From NCBI GenBank assembly GCA_003427395.1, contig BFEA01000207.1, positions 840,827 through 860,971 of the forward strand: a stretch of DNA of 20,145 nt, read 5' to 3'. Source of the DNA: Chara braunii. Taxonomy: Eukaryota; Streptophyta; Charophyceae; Charales; Characeae. Within the stretch, counting starts at the first letter, position 1; every line of letters starts with the position of its first letter. Under the pieces are notes generated by a model. That model made no database searches, was not told the DNA's origin, and was given only the letters and a program-made list of their open reading frames with translations. Both the position numbers and the translations under genes were made by a program. Positions 1-9,129 of this stretch are shown one piece after another.

Positions 1-490
1 ACTGGCTGGTACCGACAGAGGTACCGGCCTGGACTGGCCTACCCCGAATATAACACAGGTCTGTGAGAACAGGCCAAGGGGCTGGTCTCACAGGCCAACC
101 CGAGGTCCGCTACAGCCAGACACCACTAACACCTGGGGAGAGGCTCCATCTATTGGTGAAGAGCGTCACCTGCTGGAAATCGGGTCCAACGTCCCATATA
201 CAGAAATTTTGCATAGTAACTGTTGGCCTGCCAGCATTGATTACCCTGAGATCCAGGGGATTGACTGAGCGGGTCTGTATAGTGTCCGGTGATGTAGCCC
301 TTTGTGTACTTGGAGAATTGCCATTGCCTTCTATATCTCTTCACCCTCAGAGGAAGGGCGCCTGATAGGCTGTTAAGGACTGATACCATTCAGCAAGACA
401 AAAATCTTTTCTATCCTTCTGTTTCACCCAGACCTCCGTTCTAATTTTGTTAAAAACCTTCCGATTCTACTTTCCACTCTTAGACTATCC
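1..490. other. Non-coding stretch, probable 3' UTR of the LINE fragment that follows
   Basis: No protein I recognise is encoded here. The stretch lies immediately 3' (minus-strand sense) of the decayed LINE ORF2 fragment that stops at 491, so its 3' UTR is the simplest reading; this is inference from position only. Two local inverted repeats are visible: GGTACC at 7-12 and 21-26 in the first line (approximate), and CTGTGAGA at 61-68 pairing with TCTCACAG at 86-93 around a 17-nt loop. No poly(T), which would mark a minus-strand LINE tail, is seen, so the element probably runs past the left edge of the window. Confidence 0.35.
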
Positions 491-1470
491 CTAGCCCATA
501 ATCCCCCCGTACCATTCCATTCCAACCAGAGCAAGAGGAGGGGGTGGAAAGAAGTTCGGAAAGTCTGAGAAGGTTATGAGCGAGATGGAGGGGTCGATTT
601 GGATCCAGTCTTGAAAACATAGGTGGTAGTCCCTTTCCCCTGCCTCAATATCTTCTCCCTTTTTCTCCCCACCCTTCCATATTACCTTAGCGATCCCGAC
701 CCCTTTTCCCCCGCCCAGCCAGTCTTTACAGAATTTCTCAATAAGTTGTCCAATTTCTTGTTTAGAATGTAGGGATGTGATTTTTTCTTTAAGTTTTTCC
801 CATTGAATAGAAATATCTTTCTGTATTTGTTCCTTTATTGAATTGATGAATTTCGTTCCATCCCGGCGCACCCCTTCCATTTCGAGTGTGCATCGTCTCC
901 ACCAGATGGCCCAGATCACCGCCCTGCGGCCTATTTTGAACATATTTTCTTCAAAAGGGGTGGCTTGCTCTGGGGGCCATGTCTCACAGAGGAGTGCTAT
1001 CCAGTCCCATGGCCAAGGTTGAGGTGTCCAATTGCCTCCATATGCGATCCCGCCATCTCCACAGCCATTTTGCTGCTGGGCACTGTAAGAACATATGCTC
1101 TATGGTTTCTGGCTATTTTCGAGCCGGTAAGGATGTTGTACATAGTTTGCACCATGGGAGTGCCACACCCTTTTGTTCGAGGTGCGTTCTATCTATCAGT
1201 CAGTCATTTGTCGGCAGGGACCTGTGCTCTATTTGCCATTGGAGCGAGGCCAGTTTTGCTGGCATGGCCCTGTTCGTCTTAAACCACTTGACCTGTCGTA
1301 GCATAACTCTCCCTATGTTCAGGTGTTTCATCCAACGTGCTTCTACCACATCTTTCAGATTTACTTCCGGTCGCAAGTTTCATGAATTCAAAGTGCACTT
1401 TTGTCTGACCATTGGGTTTTGTTATAAAAATGGCATGACAAATTGTCGGAAATTTTGGGCCTCCGTTAAC
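491..1470 (-). pseudogene. Decayed LINE ORF2 C-terminal fragment with zf-RVT zinc finger
   Basis: Read on the minus strand, this stretch encodes the C-terminal part of a plant LINE ORF2 protein, split over several frames. Its order is typical of the region after reverse transcriptase: a basic Trp/Arg-rich stretch (1380-1200), then a zinc finger with Cys-x2-Cys (WCKLC) and, after a gap, His-x4-Cys (EHMFLQC), then a Trp-rich helix (KWLWRWRD). The final open part (943-491) begins MFKIGRRAVIWAIWW, as in zf-RVT tails of plant retroelements. Damage is clear: a TAG at 1113-1115 between the two halves of the zinc finger, and frameshifts near 1380, 1200 and 1000. No reverse transcriptase motifs remain upstream, so the copy is 5'-truncated. 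Its sequence differs substantially from the tail of the larger LINE at 5031-11396, so it probably belongs to another subfamily. The assignment to this domain is secure; the 5' edge is approximate. Confidence 0.75.
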
Positions 1471-1474
1471 CCCG

Positions 1475-1496
1475 TTTTTTTTTTGTTTTTTTTTTT
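1475..1496. repeat. Poly(T) tract with one G
   Basis: A run of T interrupted by a single G at about 1485. On the minus strand it is an A-rich tract directly upstream of the LINE fragment. It may be the remains of a poly(A) tail from an adjacent element or simple-sequence expansion. Confidence 0.8.
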
Positions 1497-1528
1497 CTCA
1501 AACAAACAACCCAAGTAGATGCTAGGTC

Positions 1529-1552
1529 CTGCTCTCTAAGGTTTGAGAGCAG
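1529..1552. repeat. Short perfect hairpin (8-bp stem, 8-nt loop)
   Basis: CTGCTCTC at 1529-1536 is the exact reverse complement of GAGAGCAG at 1545-1552. No following T-run or coding context gives it a function; it lies just outside the larger inverted-repeat structure. Confidence 0.5.
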
Positions 1553-1721
1553 TTTAACGGAGGCACTGTGAAATTCTGCGAGGGCACTTTACCCTGTCTG
1601 GCACTCTTTCTCCTCTCCCTCCTCTCCTTCTTCTTCTCACTCTTCGTGTGATGCTTCTCATCTGCTTAAGGCCTAAGTTGTTTTTACTTGGCTTGTAAAC
1701 ATTCCACTGTATTCACACCAC

Positions 1722-1852
1722 TTGCAAGAACCCTGTTTTGCAAGTCTTAGGGAGCCTCTTTACTGCATCTTCTCACTTTCTCGCATTTCTGCAGAAGATG
1801 CATCCTGTACTTTTTTTCGGATGGACAGTGATGTGGTAAGGCCCATACTCTA
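1722..1852. repeat. Left arm of a long imperfect inverted repeat (foldback/MITE-like)
   Basis: Two blocks here recur in reverse complement further right and in the mirrored order. Positions 1722-1740 match 3539-3557 perfectly over 19 bp, with weaker matching continuing to about 1770. Positions 1787-1852 match 2470-2535 over 66 aligned positions without gaps and with 8 mismatches, by manual alignment. The mirrored order is what a palindromic (foldback, MITE or long-TIR) element gives. The spacing between the two blocks is about 46 bp here but about 1 kb on the right, so the right arm appears to be interrupted. A hairpin RNA precursor with ~66-bp arms is an alternative reading. Confidence 0.75.
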
Positions 1853-1965
1853 CTTTTGATGGGGCGAACTTTTCTTTTCTTTATTCATTTCTGTAAAACC
1901 CGTTGGGACTACTGCTATTTTTTTAATATAATTTATTTTTTTTTGGGACAAATGCTCCAAACCTA
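1853..1965. other. Loop segment of the foldback, left of the insertion
   Basis: This T-rich sequence separates the left 66-bp arm from the inserted element. It ends in GCTCCAAACCTA (1954-1965), which is repeated exactly at 2460-2471 on the other side of the insertion. If the insertion is removed, the arms are separated by roughly 105 nt. Confidence 0.6.
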
Positions 1966-2459
1966 TGAATCCCCCACGGTCGCGGTCGCGGCGCGGCGCG
2001 GCCGCGAGGTCCCGGTCATGACCGCGGTCCACGGTCATGAAAAAAAAAAAAAAAAAACAACGAATTCAGAAAAATCTGAAATAAATATATGTTATGACCA
2101 AGAATAAACTGAACAACTTTTGCCTTGGGGTCATATCAAAATTCGTTACCAAATTTGAGATAAAAATCAAGTAAAATCCATTATTTTTCTTACTAAAAGA
2201 ATGAAGTGAAGAACTTTTGCCTGAGGGATTTCTGTTTTTCATTTTTTTTTTAAATCGAAAAAGAAGTCAAAAAATAAAACTAAAAATATACGGTTGTAGA
2301 GCGCAGAAAAACCTAAAACCCATATTTTTATTTTATTTTTTGGCCTATTATCCCAAGGATTTTAAAATGTCGGGGTTTTCCAACCGCACTTGGCCGCGGC
2401 GCCGGCTGCCGTCGGGATGCGGTCCAATGGCCCGCGGTCACTACGGCAGGTGATACATA
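1966..2459. mobile_element. Non-autonomous inserted element, ~494 bp, bounded by a 12-bp direct repeat
   Basis: The 12-mer GCTCCAAACCTA occurs immediately before (1954-1965) and after (2460-2471) this segment, as expected of a target-site duplication. The segment has no coding capacity. Both ends are GC-rich: 1975-2035 with palindromes such as CGGTCATGACCG (2013-2024), and 2385-2455. The middle is A/T-rich with a run of 18 A at about 2040-2057. The outermost bases are weakly inverted: TATGAATCCCC (from 1964) against TATGTATCACC (complement of the right end), 9 of 11 matching, which would shorten the duplication to about 10 bp. This could be a hAT- or Mutator-like MITE, or a retroposed sequence; I cannot place it in a named family. 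An ~80-bp core (2091-2170) recurs at the right end of the window. Confidence 0.6.
2091..2170 (+). repeat. Dispersed ~80-bp A-rich repeat, copy A
   Basis: Matches 19982-20060 in the same orientation at about 80% identity by hand alignment, including an exact 17-base block (AGAATAAACTGAACAAC) and another around TTACCAAATTT. A shorter degenerate echo of the start of this repeat lies at about 2197-2230, so the unit may be partly tandem within the element. Confidence 0.75.
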
Positions 2460-2469
2460 GCTCCAAACC

Positions 2470-2535
2470 TAGAGTATGGGCCTTGGCACATAACTGTGTA
2501 TAGGAAAAAAAGTACGGGATGCATCTTCTGCAGAA
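2470..2535. repeat. Right inner arm of the foldback
   Basis: Reverse complement of 1787-1852, same length (66 bp), 58 of 66 positions matching. The 19 outermost bases, around TTCTGCAGAAGATGCATCC, and the 11 innermost bases are identical between arms, while mismatches cluster in the middle. Confidence 0.8.
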
Positions 2536-2896
2536 CGTGACAGGATTGCAAGGAAAAATGAGAGATAGCAAGATGACAGAAAATTTAATCCAGAGTGCGA
2601 AATCACGTTGATAGCCTGCAAGTCCAACGCTGTCCAGAAAGCAGAGATTGCACCAATGGAGAACCAAAGCACTGAATCCGAATGTCAATGAGTGCATACT
2701 CTCGCCACCACCAAGATTAGTATCCAGAGCCCTTCCTCCTACTTAGCGCTCAGCGCCCAGACTACGATAACACAGCTTACTGGCAGCCTACGAACTGACA
2801 ATGCATCTTGACGTCAGCAGCAGAACCGAAGTACATGAAGATGTTGAACCTTGTAGACCATCGTCAAGACCAGGTACACACCCTCACATCATCAAC

Positions 2897-2899
<3 letters not shown>

Positions 2900-2969
<70 letters not shown>
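2900..2969. repeat. (CT)n microsatellite, ~34 units
   Basis: An uninterrupted CT run of about 70 bp. Perfect purity suggests recent expansion. It produces spurious Ser/Leu and Arg/Glu repeats in the overlapping open frames. Confidence 0.97.
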
Positions 2970-2971
<2 letters not shown>

Positions 2972-3459
2972 TGACTTCATCACCCACGTCTTCTCCCTCA
3001 TACACGAAGACCACCAGCACTTCCACTGGCTATGTCCAAGCCGAGCCTGGCTACGAGGGCTGGCTATAGCACTGTCCTCAGCAGCACCCTTTCTCTCGCA
3101 CGACAGCACGCGCCCGCACACTTGCCCCTAGTAGCACTAACGCAGCAGCCCATGAGCGCTAGCTCGAGCAGCGCTGGCGCACGCAAGTGACCGAATGTCC
3201 TTTCCTCGGCCAGGAACTTCTGCTATACGCAAAGACTTAGAGGCCTGGCTGGTTGCAACCACCCAGGCACAAACGTGCGGTGCTCCCTCGTTCCACTTCG
3301 TTGCTGGAAGAGCCTGGAAGGCTCGCACATATTTCCTATTCTCACGAACAAGCGGACGTAACCAAATGGCGCGTGGCAACCGTCTGACGCCCACCAAGAT
3401 TTGCAAAAATTGACGAACTCAGGGCACATTGAGCTTGAGGGGGACCGCCTTCACCTAGG

Positions 3460-3475
3460 GCAGGCACGTGCCTGC
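3460..3475. repeat. 16-bp perfect palindrome containing CACGTG
   Basis: GCAGGCACGTGCCTGC is fully self-complementary and centred on CACGTG, the G-box/E-box core. No gene is seen nearby, so a regulatory role is not supported; it may be part of a repeat. Confidence 0.5.
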
Positions 3476-3504
3476 TGCAGGGCCTAATGCCGAGGTGTAA
3501 CACT

Positions 3505-3557
3505 CACAAGATGCAGTTACTGTAAAGAATCTCGCTTTCAAAACAGGGTTCTTGCAA
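3505..3557. repeat. Right outer arm of the foldback
   Basis: Contains 3539-3557, an exact 19-bp reverse complement of 1722-1740. Gapped similarity (CTTTAC, CTGCATCTT) then extends in the expected direction to about 3505. The position and order match an inverted repeat whose right arm has been split. Confidence 0.65.
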
Positions 3558-3585
3558 CTACCTATCTACAAATTACAAGGCACCA

Positions 3586-3684
3586 GGGGCAAGGTCCCAC
3601 TTGTGAAAATTAGAAAATTTCGGCGGTTGATCTTTGCTATCTACGGTCAGTATCTCTTAGTTCGTGCAAGTGGGACCTAGCCCC
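3586..3684. repeat. 18-bp near-perfect inverted repeat, 63-nt loop
   Basis: Positions 3586-3603 and 3667-3684 are reverse complements at 17 of 18 positions, with AGGTCCCACTTG pairing with CAAGTGGGACCT. It directly follows the outer arm of the foldback and may be a separate small hairpin element or a terminal structure of it. Confidence 0.65.
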
Positions 3685-4007
3685 AGCTTGCTACTATCAA
3701 CAATAGGCCTTCGAGGGATGTTAAAAAAAAAAAAAAAGCACCTACTAATTGAAATGAAAATGTTAACTTATGAATCAGAAGCCAGAGCAAGAAGGCCTCC
3801 ATTGGTGGGGAGTGACAGCGCAAAGACCAGCATGGTACAGGGATGTAACACCTATAAAGAAAAGGCCAAAGCAAAGCACACGGCTCCGACACCCAAACCT
3901 TTTTCATTTTCCTTTTCCTCGGGGTTGTTTGTTGAGGATTCCCGGCCGCTCCCTTTTAGTGTGCGTAATGCACCATAATCAAATGAGCTGACTCTTTCTT
4001 GTTTTCG

Positions 4008-4051
<44 letters not shown>

Positions 4052-4400
4052 AGCTAAGGACATCAAAACTTCAATTAAAATTTGCGGCTCATGCTGTCTA
4101 TACAGGGCCGAGATCCAACTAGCAAGTCTGAAAGAAAAGGAAAAAGAAAAAGAAAAGGGGTTACCTTAACTACCACGCAGTCACTTTTTAAATCCACTTC
4201 AGGCATCCCGCGAATACAATACATCCCCCCCCAACCACAAAGCTGGGTTGGACACATTCACTCTTTTCCTCACTTTGGAGCAAGATCCGCCAAACCGCGC
4301 ATTTAAAACTGACAAACTGTAGAACCTTGACTGCGCCCTAGTTTTTCCCTAAAAAGAAAGAAGAAAGCTCTGAAAATTTGTGAAAAAGTTGTGAAAAAAA
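3685..4400. other. Non-coding, A-rich intergenic sequence
   Basis: No gene is supported. It contains poly(A) runs at 3723-3737 (15 A) and 4008-4050 (43 A) and a GA-rich stretch at about 4128-4158. Open frames of 60-104 codons show no recognisable motif and include low-complexity Lys or Phe runs. Confidence 0.5.
4008..4050 (+). repeat. Poly(A) run of 43
   Basis: An uninterrupted run of 43 A on the plus strand. Orientation excludes it as the tail of the minus-strand LINE to its right, which would appear as poly(T). It could be the tail of a plus-strand retroposed sequence ending here or a homopolymer expansion. Exact length may also be affected by sequencing or assembly. Confidence 0.85.
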
Positions 4401-4511
4401 GATATTGATCATACAGTAGGCAATGCAGATGCCTAGTCCTACAGAGGGTTCTATGTTTCTATCTAGCTTAACAAAATCCTATAGGGAATTGACTGCTAAC
4501 CTGTGTGGGGT

Positions 4512-4586
4512 AGGAACTACTCCGCCTAACTACAGTCCTTAACCAAAAACTGAGGACCTATTCCACCTAGCTACAGTCCTATCACG
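4512..4586 (-). repeat. Degenerate ~41-bp direct repeat in the LINE 3' UTR
   Basis: A block starting AGGAACTACTCCGCCTA at 4512 recurs as AGGACCTATTCCACCTA at 4553, followed in both by a shared CTACAGTCCT. It lies in the LINE's 3' non-coding region. Confidence 0.6.
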
Positions 4587-4743
4587 AACAATTATACTAA
4601 CACTATTCTAAACACTACCAAAACAACTATACTTCTCTTTACTCTACTAATGTACAGGCGCCTCTATTGATCCAGACCTATGACGGGCCGGGATGTACCT
4701 CCAGCAGGCTACAATTACCATTAAACTACCAATTCCTGCTCAT

Positions 4744-5005
4744 TCAGTCCCTATTGTCGGGACTGTGGACCTAGGAGAGGTCCAGGTCTAAGTAACGCTC
4801 CCACCATCCCTCTTGCCTTCCAACTACTGCCTTCCTACTGTGGAATTTACGACCGAGCGTTAAGGTTGCTCCATCCAGACCCTATTCTCGGGACTGTGGA
4901 CCTACGATGGTCCAGGCTTCATATAACACTCCCCCCAGCCCCTCTTACCTTCCAGCTTCTGCCTTCCTACTGTGGAATTAAAGACCGAGTGTTCAGGTCG
5001 TACCT
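4744..5005 (-). repeat. Two tandem ~131-bp repeats in the LINE 3' UTR, each with a hairpin
   Basis: The unit beginning CCCTATTGTCGGGACTGTGG at 4749 recurs 131 bp later at 4880 with a few changes. Shared landmarks within each unit are GGACCTA near the start, GCCTTCCTACTGTGGAATT in the middle and GACCGAG near the end. Each copy carries a short self-complementary stretch: GGACCT/AGGTCC around 4769-4785, and GGACC/GGTCC around 4897-4912. Tandem repeats and hairpins at LINE 3' ends can be recognised by the element's own reverse transcriptase; whether that applies here is not shown. Confidence 0.75.
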
Positions 5006-5030
5006 AACTCGCAAATAGCCACTTCGAAAC

Positions 5031-8000
5031 CTATATCCTGCCTCCTTCTGTCGATGCTAACCGCCCATTTCTGGCCCAATTTCCTTGGAACCATCGCACA
5101 CCACTACTCTTATTTCTGGCTCTGGAAACCTTCCTAGACCAGGCACCCTTGATTGCAAGCACAATATTATGCTTGATTTTTGCCTTAATGGCCTGGTCAG
5201 ACAAGAATTTCCTTTGAAATAGCAGAGTGTTCCGTTCCTCGCAGATGACCCAGAAGATGACCGCACGAATGGCCACCGCCGCATAGCCCCAATCCTTGCT
5301 GTCCTGGGACTCGACCACAGCGGCTTCGAAAAGAATCCAATTCTCATCCCAGACAAAGCGCTTCCCACATATCATGTTCCAGTGATCGATCCACCATAAC
5401 CACACTCTTCGGGACAGAGGGCAAGCAAGCCATAGATGCATAGTGGACTCAAATGACCATTTGCATTTCTTACATGTAAGTTCTATATTCATCTCTCTGC
5501 TGCTCATCCATACAGCTGAGGGTGTCACCATCATGGAGAGCATCCACAGCGGTGCCGCCTTCCTTTGTGATGGTATATCCTGTAGATTCCCCCATGATAT
5601 TTCCATTAGTCTTAAAATCTTCGCGGCGTCTTTCCCTGTGATTCTGACCCATCTTTCTGTGGCTACCACCACTGGTGGATTCGCTGTTTGTAGCTGGATG
5701 TATCCATGCCTTGAAGTATAATCCGCGAGCCAACTATCGGGGTTCTGCCACCTCCACATTGCGGGGTCCAACTTGAGGGTTTTAACAGGTGTTCCATTCG
5801 CCCATAGTGTGCAGGACCAGTCCCCTTCCTCCGTGCATTGTTCCATGACTCTCACTTGTGAGATTGGTCCAATTGGACAGACTACAGTCTCATTCCCCTG
5901 CTCAACTAGGGCTAGCTGTTGACCCTCTAACCTTTCCCATTCCTGAAATTCCCTACGTCCATGCAAATTGATTGCTGTAAGTTTGAAGAAGGATTCTCCC
6001 TCCCCAGGTAAGTCCTCTTTGTACCATGTACCCACCACGTCTGTTCTCTCTGTGTTCAGGAGTGAGACCCAGTCTGTAGGGATGGACTGCAACAGCATAC
6101 TATATCTGTTCTCCACTTCTCCTAACCTCCCCAACTTATCTTTAACCGCAACTAACGAAAACCAAGATCCACAGATATCATCCCATAGGTGATTAACCCA
6201 AAGGATTCCTCTCTGAATCCAGGCTTTACCAAAAGATTCAGCTCTTGAATCTGCAGCAAATGACCTGCCCTGTGTATTTAAAATCGCTGGGTTGTCAAAA
6301 AGCGGTTGGGCCAACACTTCACTCTTGGTAGTGGGTGCCATCCAAGTCTTTGGCTTAACCTTTCTTCAGGCATAGAGAACTTCTTGCCAGAACATTGACT
6401 TAATCTGGCTGTTGAGGAATGACTCCATCATGCAGCAAGTCCAGACATCTTCAGTTTTTGGGAGGTGCCATTCTTCAGCCAGAATGTGCTCTGCCATGAC
6501 CAGCCAGTGGTCGTTCTCCGTTGACGAGAATGCTTTGACTACCCATGAGGACAGGAGGGCTAAATTCTGCTTGCCTGGGTCCAACAGACCCAGTCCTCCC
6601 TGTTTTCGGGGGTAGCAGATGTTGTCTCATGCCACCTTCGAAATAAAACCTTTGTCTGTGTCCCCAAATGGTTTTCAAATAAACCTGGCAGCTACTCTCC
6701 TTGTGACCATGAGGAGCTGCTTACTCAACCGTTTAACTTTACCGACATACCAGAGGAGAGAGAAGAGAGCTACATTCAGAACCAGGGCCCTACCAAACAG
6801 CGAAAGGTGAGGGGTTGGGCCCCATCTTGATATTCGCTCTACTACTTTCTGTTGTAACATGTCATTTTGGAAATCTGCACAGTTGGTGAGGGGAACTTGT
6901 ACTCCTAGGTATCTCTCTGACGCTCCTTCCCTCACCCTTTTCATTCCCATGTTTTCTACCAGGCAGTACTGAGGTGGTAAAAAATACATGGATTTGTTCC
7001 AGTTAACTGCAGCCTCGGACAACTCATAATATTCAGACAGGCAGCTCTTCAGTGCTAACAGAGAGTTCTCTGTATTAGCGGATACCGCAAACAGGTCATC
7101 AGCAAGGGCCTTGACCTTGCATTCACTGTCTTGCACCTTAAGCCCAATTATCTGTAGGTGGGATCTAATATTGCACATCAACACCTCTAATTGCAGCACA
7201 AAGATGAGTGGCGCTAACGGGCAGCCTTGTCTCAGCGAGCGAGACAGTGAAAAAGGCTTAGACATACTACCGTTGATCATAACTGAGGATTTTGAGCAAC
7301 CGTAGAGGCCTATTACTGTCTTGCAGAACTTTGGCCCAAAACCTATTCGTTTCAAGGTAGTTACCGCATATGACCAATTTACTCGGTCGTAGGCTTTCTC
7401 TAGATCCAGCAGTAAAATTGTTAGTTCCATATTACCTTTTTGCACAATTTCTAATGATTCTAACGCTGTAACTACATTGTCGAATATGGATCTTCCTTGT
7501 ATAAACGCTGCTTGGTCTTTCCCCACCACTTGTGGGAGAAGAACTGCAAGTCTTCTAGCCATAGTCTTCGCCAGGATCTTGTAGGAGACATTAAGCAGCG
7601 ATATGGGTCTCCAATTCCTTATGTCTGTTTTATTACCTTTCTTGTACATTAACGAGATGATTTCGTGGCTCATCTGAGGGCTCACCCCACTTCCTGTCAT
7701 AACTGCATTGTAAAGTTCCAACAGGTTTCCTCTTCAGTTAGGGCAGCCTCTAAAACCCTCCTTGACTCTGAGCTGATGCGAGCATGAAGATTGTTCCAAT
7801 GGTCTGAGTTGCATGCAGGTCAAGATCTGGGTTTTCTAAGGGTCTTCTACTGGTGAGGATATCCTTAAAGTACAGGACAGCGTAGTCACACATGCCCTCT
7901 AACGAAACTGTTGGTCTAGCTGTTGAGCAAAAGGGGTGCTGGAGTAATTTCATCCCTTGAACCCCGCTCTTGGGGGTTAATTTCTGAGAAGACTCCCTCG

Positions 8001-9129
8001 ACATTCTGTCATACACCACAATCCCTTTTATTCTCAAAAGCTCCGCCCATGTTTCTGATTCTCCTATCTGCAGTTCATCCCATTCTGCAATGAGCTTGGC
8101 TCTATTTTCAGCCCACACTTTGGCTGAGATAGGGTGCAGGTTCATTCTCTCTTCGACTACTTGCAATCTATCTCTTATATCATGTTCTTTTTTGTTTCTT
8201 TTTGCCGCCATGATCTGCGAGAATACGCTAAGAACGTTGGAGGTAATTGCAATCCCGGTGTCCCACCAGTCACCTAGAGAACTAAAATGCTGCTTTGCCT
8301 CCTCCCACGTTTGCCAGAAGTTATCTATCCACTTGGACAGTCTAGGTTCCCTCAACACTTGTAGATTCAGTCTGAAATAACCCCTGCCCCGCTCCGGTAC
8401 ATTGGCGTGTTTGAACATGGCGAGGACTGGGTTGTGGTCTGACAGTGGTTCACGTATCATCTTCATGTTGTACACTGCTTCGTTCCACCATGGGCTTACC
8501 AAAAAGAAGTCCAATATCTGGTAACAGCCTGCTGTGTTGCCTTTCGTTGCCGTTGAGAACCATGTATGGCCTGGGTCCACCGGATACAGAAGCCTGAAGG
8601 GGTCAATTAATTCTAACTCCACCATATACTCAAGTAGCGTTGCAGTATCTGCTGCTCCGCGTGACTGCGCTCCGAGTTCATCCAACGTACAGTTCCAATC
8701 ACCAGCTATTAGCAGATGTTGTACGTCTGGTGTATGAATCATGAGATCCTGAAAGAACGTTGTGCGTTCCGCTCTGTCCGTTGGGGCGTACACAGTCATA
8801 ACACCCCACCTCCTTCCATCACTTTCAAATACAACCCACGCCCATCTTCCCCACAGATCCACGTCGTGATCCACAATGCTAGCCTCTAACTGTCTATGAA
8901 TGAGAATACAAACGCCCCCCCTAGTTCCATTAGCCGGGGCCCACAGTTGTAGGCCATCCCACCATGGGCCCATGTCTGTGATTTTCTCCTCATTCAATTT
9001 AGTCTCTTGTACTAAAGCAATATGAACTCTATGCTTGTGGAGCCAGGATTTTAATCTTGATCTCTTCGACCTCTTGGTCGTGTCACCTAGCCCTCGCATA
9101 TTCCAGGTTACTATTCTAAGGTTGTCCAT
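5031..9129 (-). pseudogene. LINE ORF2: endonuclease, reverse transcriptase, zf-RVT (broken)
   Basis: The ATG at 9129 opens a frame whose first 240 residues carry apurinic-like endonuclease motifs: TWN (8-10), QET (41-43), AGDWNC (142-147) and SDHNPV (230-235). This nuclease would nick target DNA to prime reverse transcription. That frame ends at a TAG at 7750. Two closely spaced shifts (near 7755 and 7725) lead into a frame with reverse transcriptase blocks: RNWRPISLLN, DLEKAYDRV, GCPLAPLIF and the active site ALADD, whose two Asp are at 7095-7100. The usual aromatic residue before ADD is Leu. The same frame continues to 5031 with TGA stops at 6675-6677, 6627-6629 and 6366-6368. Near its end is the zf-RVT finger Cys-x2-Cys (CKKC, about 5465-5474) with His-x4-Cys (HLWLAC). 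The total, about 1,360 codons, fits plant LINE ORF2. The stops are compatible with C-to-T or G-to-A decay. Confidence 0.9.

Larger units (their letters stand above)
2536..3504. other. ~0.97 kb non-coding segment separating two parts of the right arm
   Basis: On the left arm the inner and outer blocks are about 46 bp apart; here their counterparts are about 1 kb apart. This stretch is therefore probably a later insertion, or else the outer block belongs to another copy. It contains a long CT microsatellite and no recognisable protein or terminal repeats. Open frames of 67-111 codons exist on both strands but show no known motif. No target duplication was found at the presumed edges. Confidence 0.4.

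Noticed and set aside
63-365. 100-codon plus frame at the left edge
   Set aside because: No motif and an overlapping antisense frame of similar length. It lies where the 3' UTR of the LINE fragment is expected.
4008-4050. Poly(A) tail of the large LINE
   Set aside because: The LINE is on the minus strand, so its tail would appear as poly(T) on the plus strand.
6475-6678. 67-codon minus frame as part of the reverse transcriptase ORF via frameshift
   Set aside because: The reverse transcriptase frame itself reads through with two TGA stops (6675, 6627) into typical LINE sequence (GGLGLLDPGKQNLALLSS), so no frameshift is needed.
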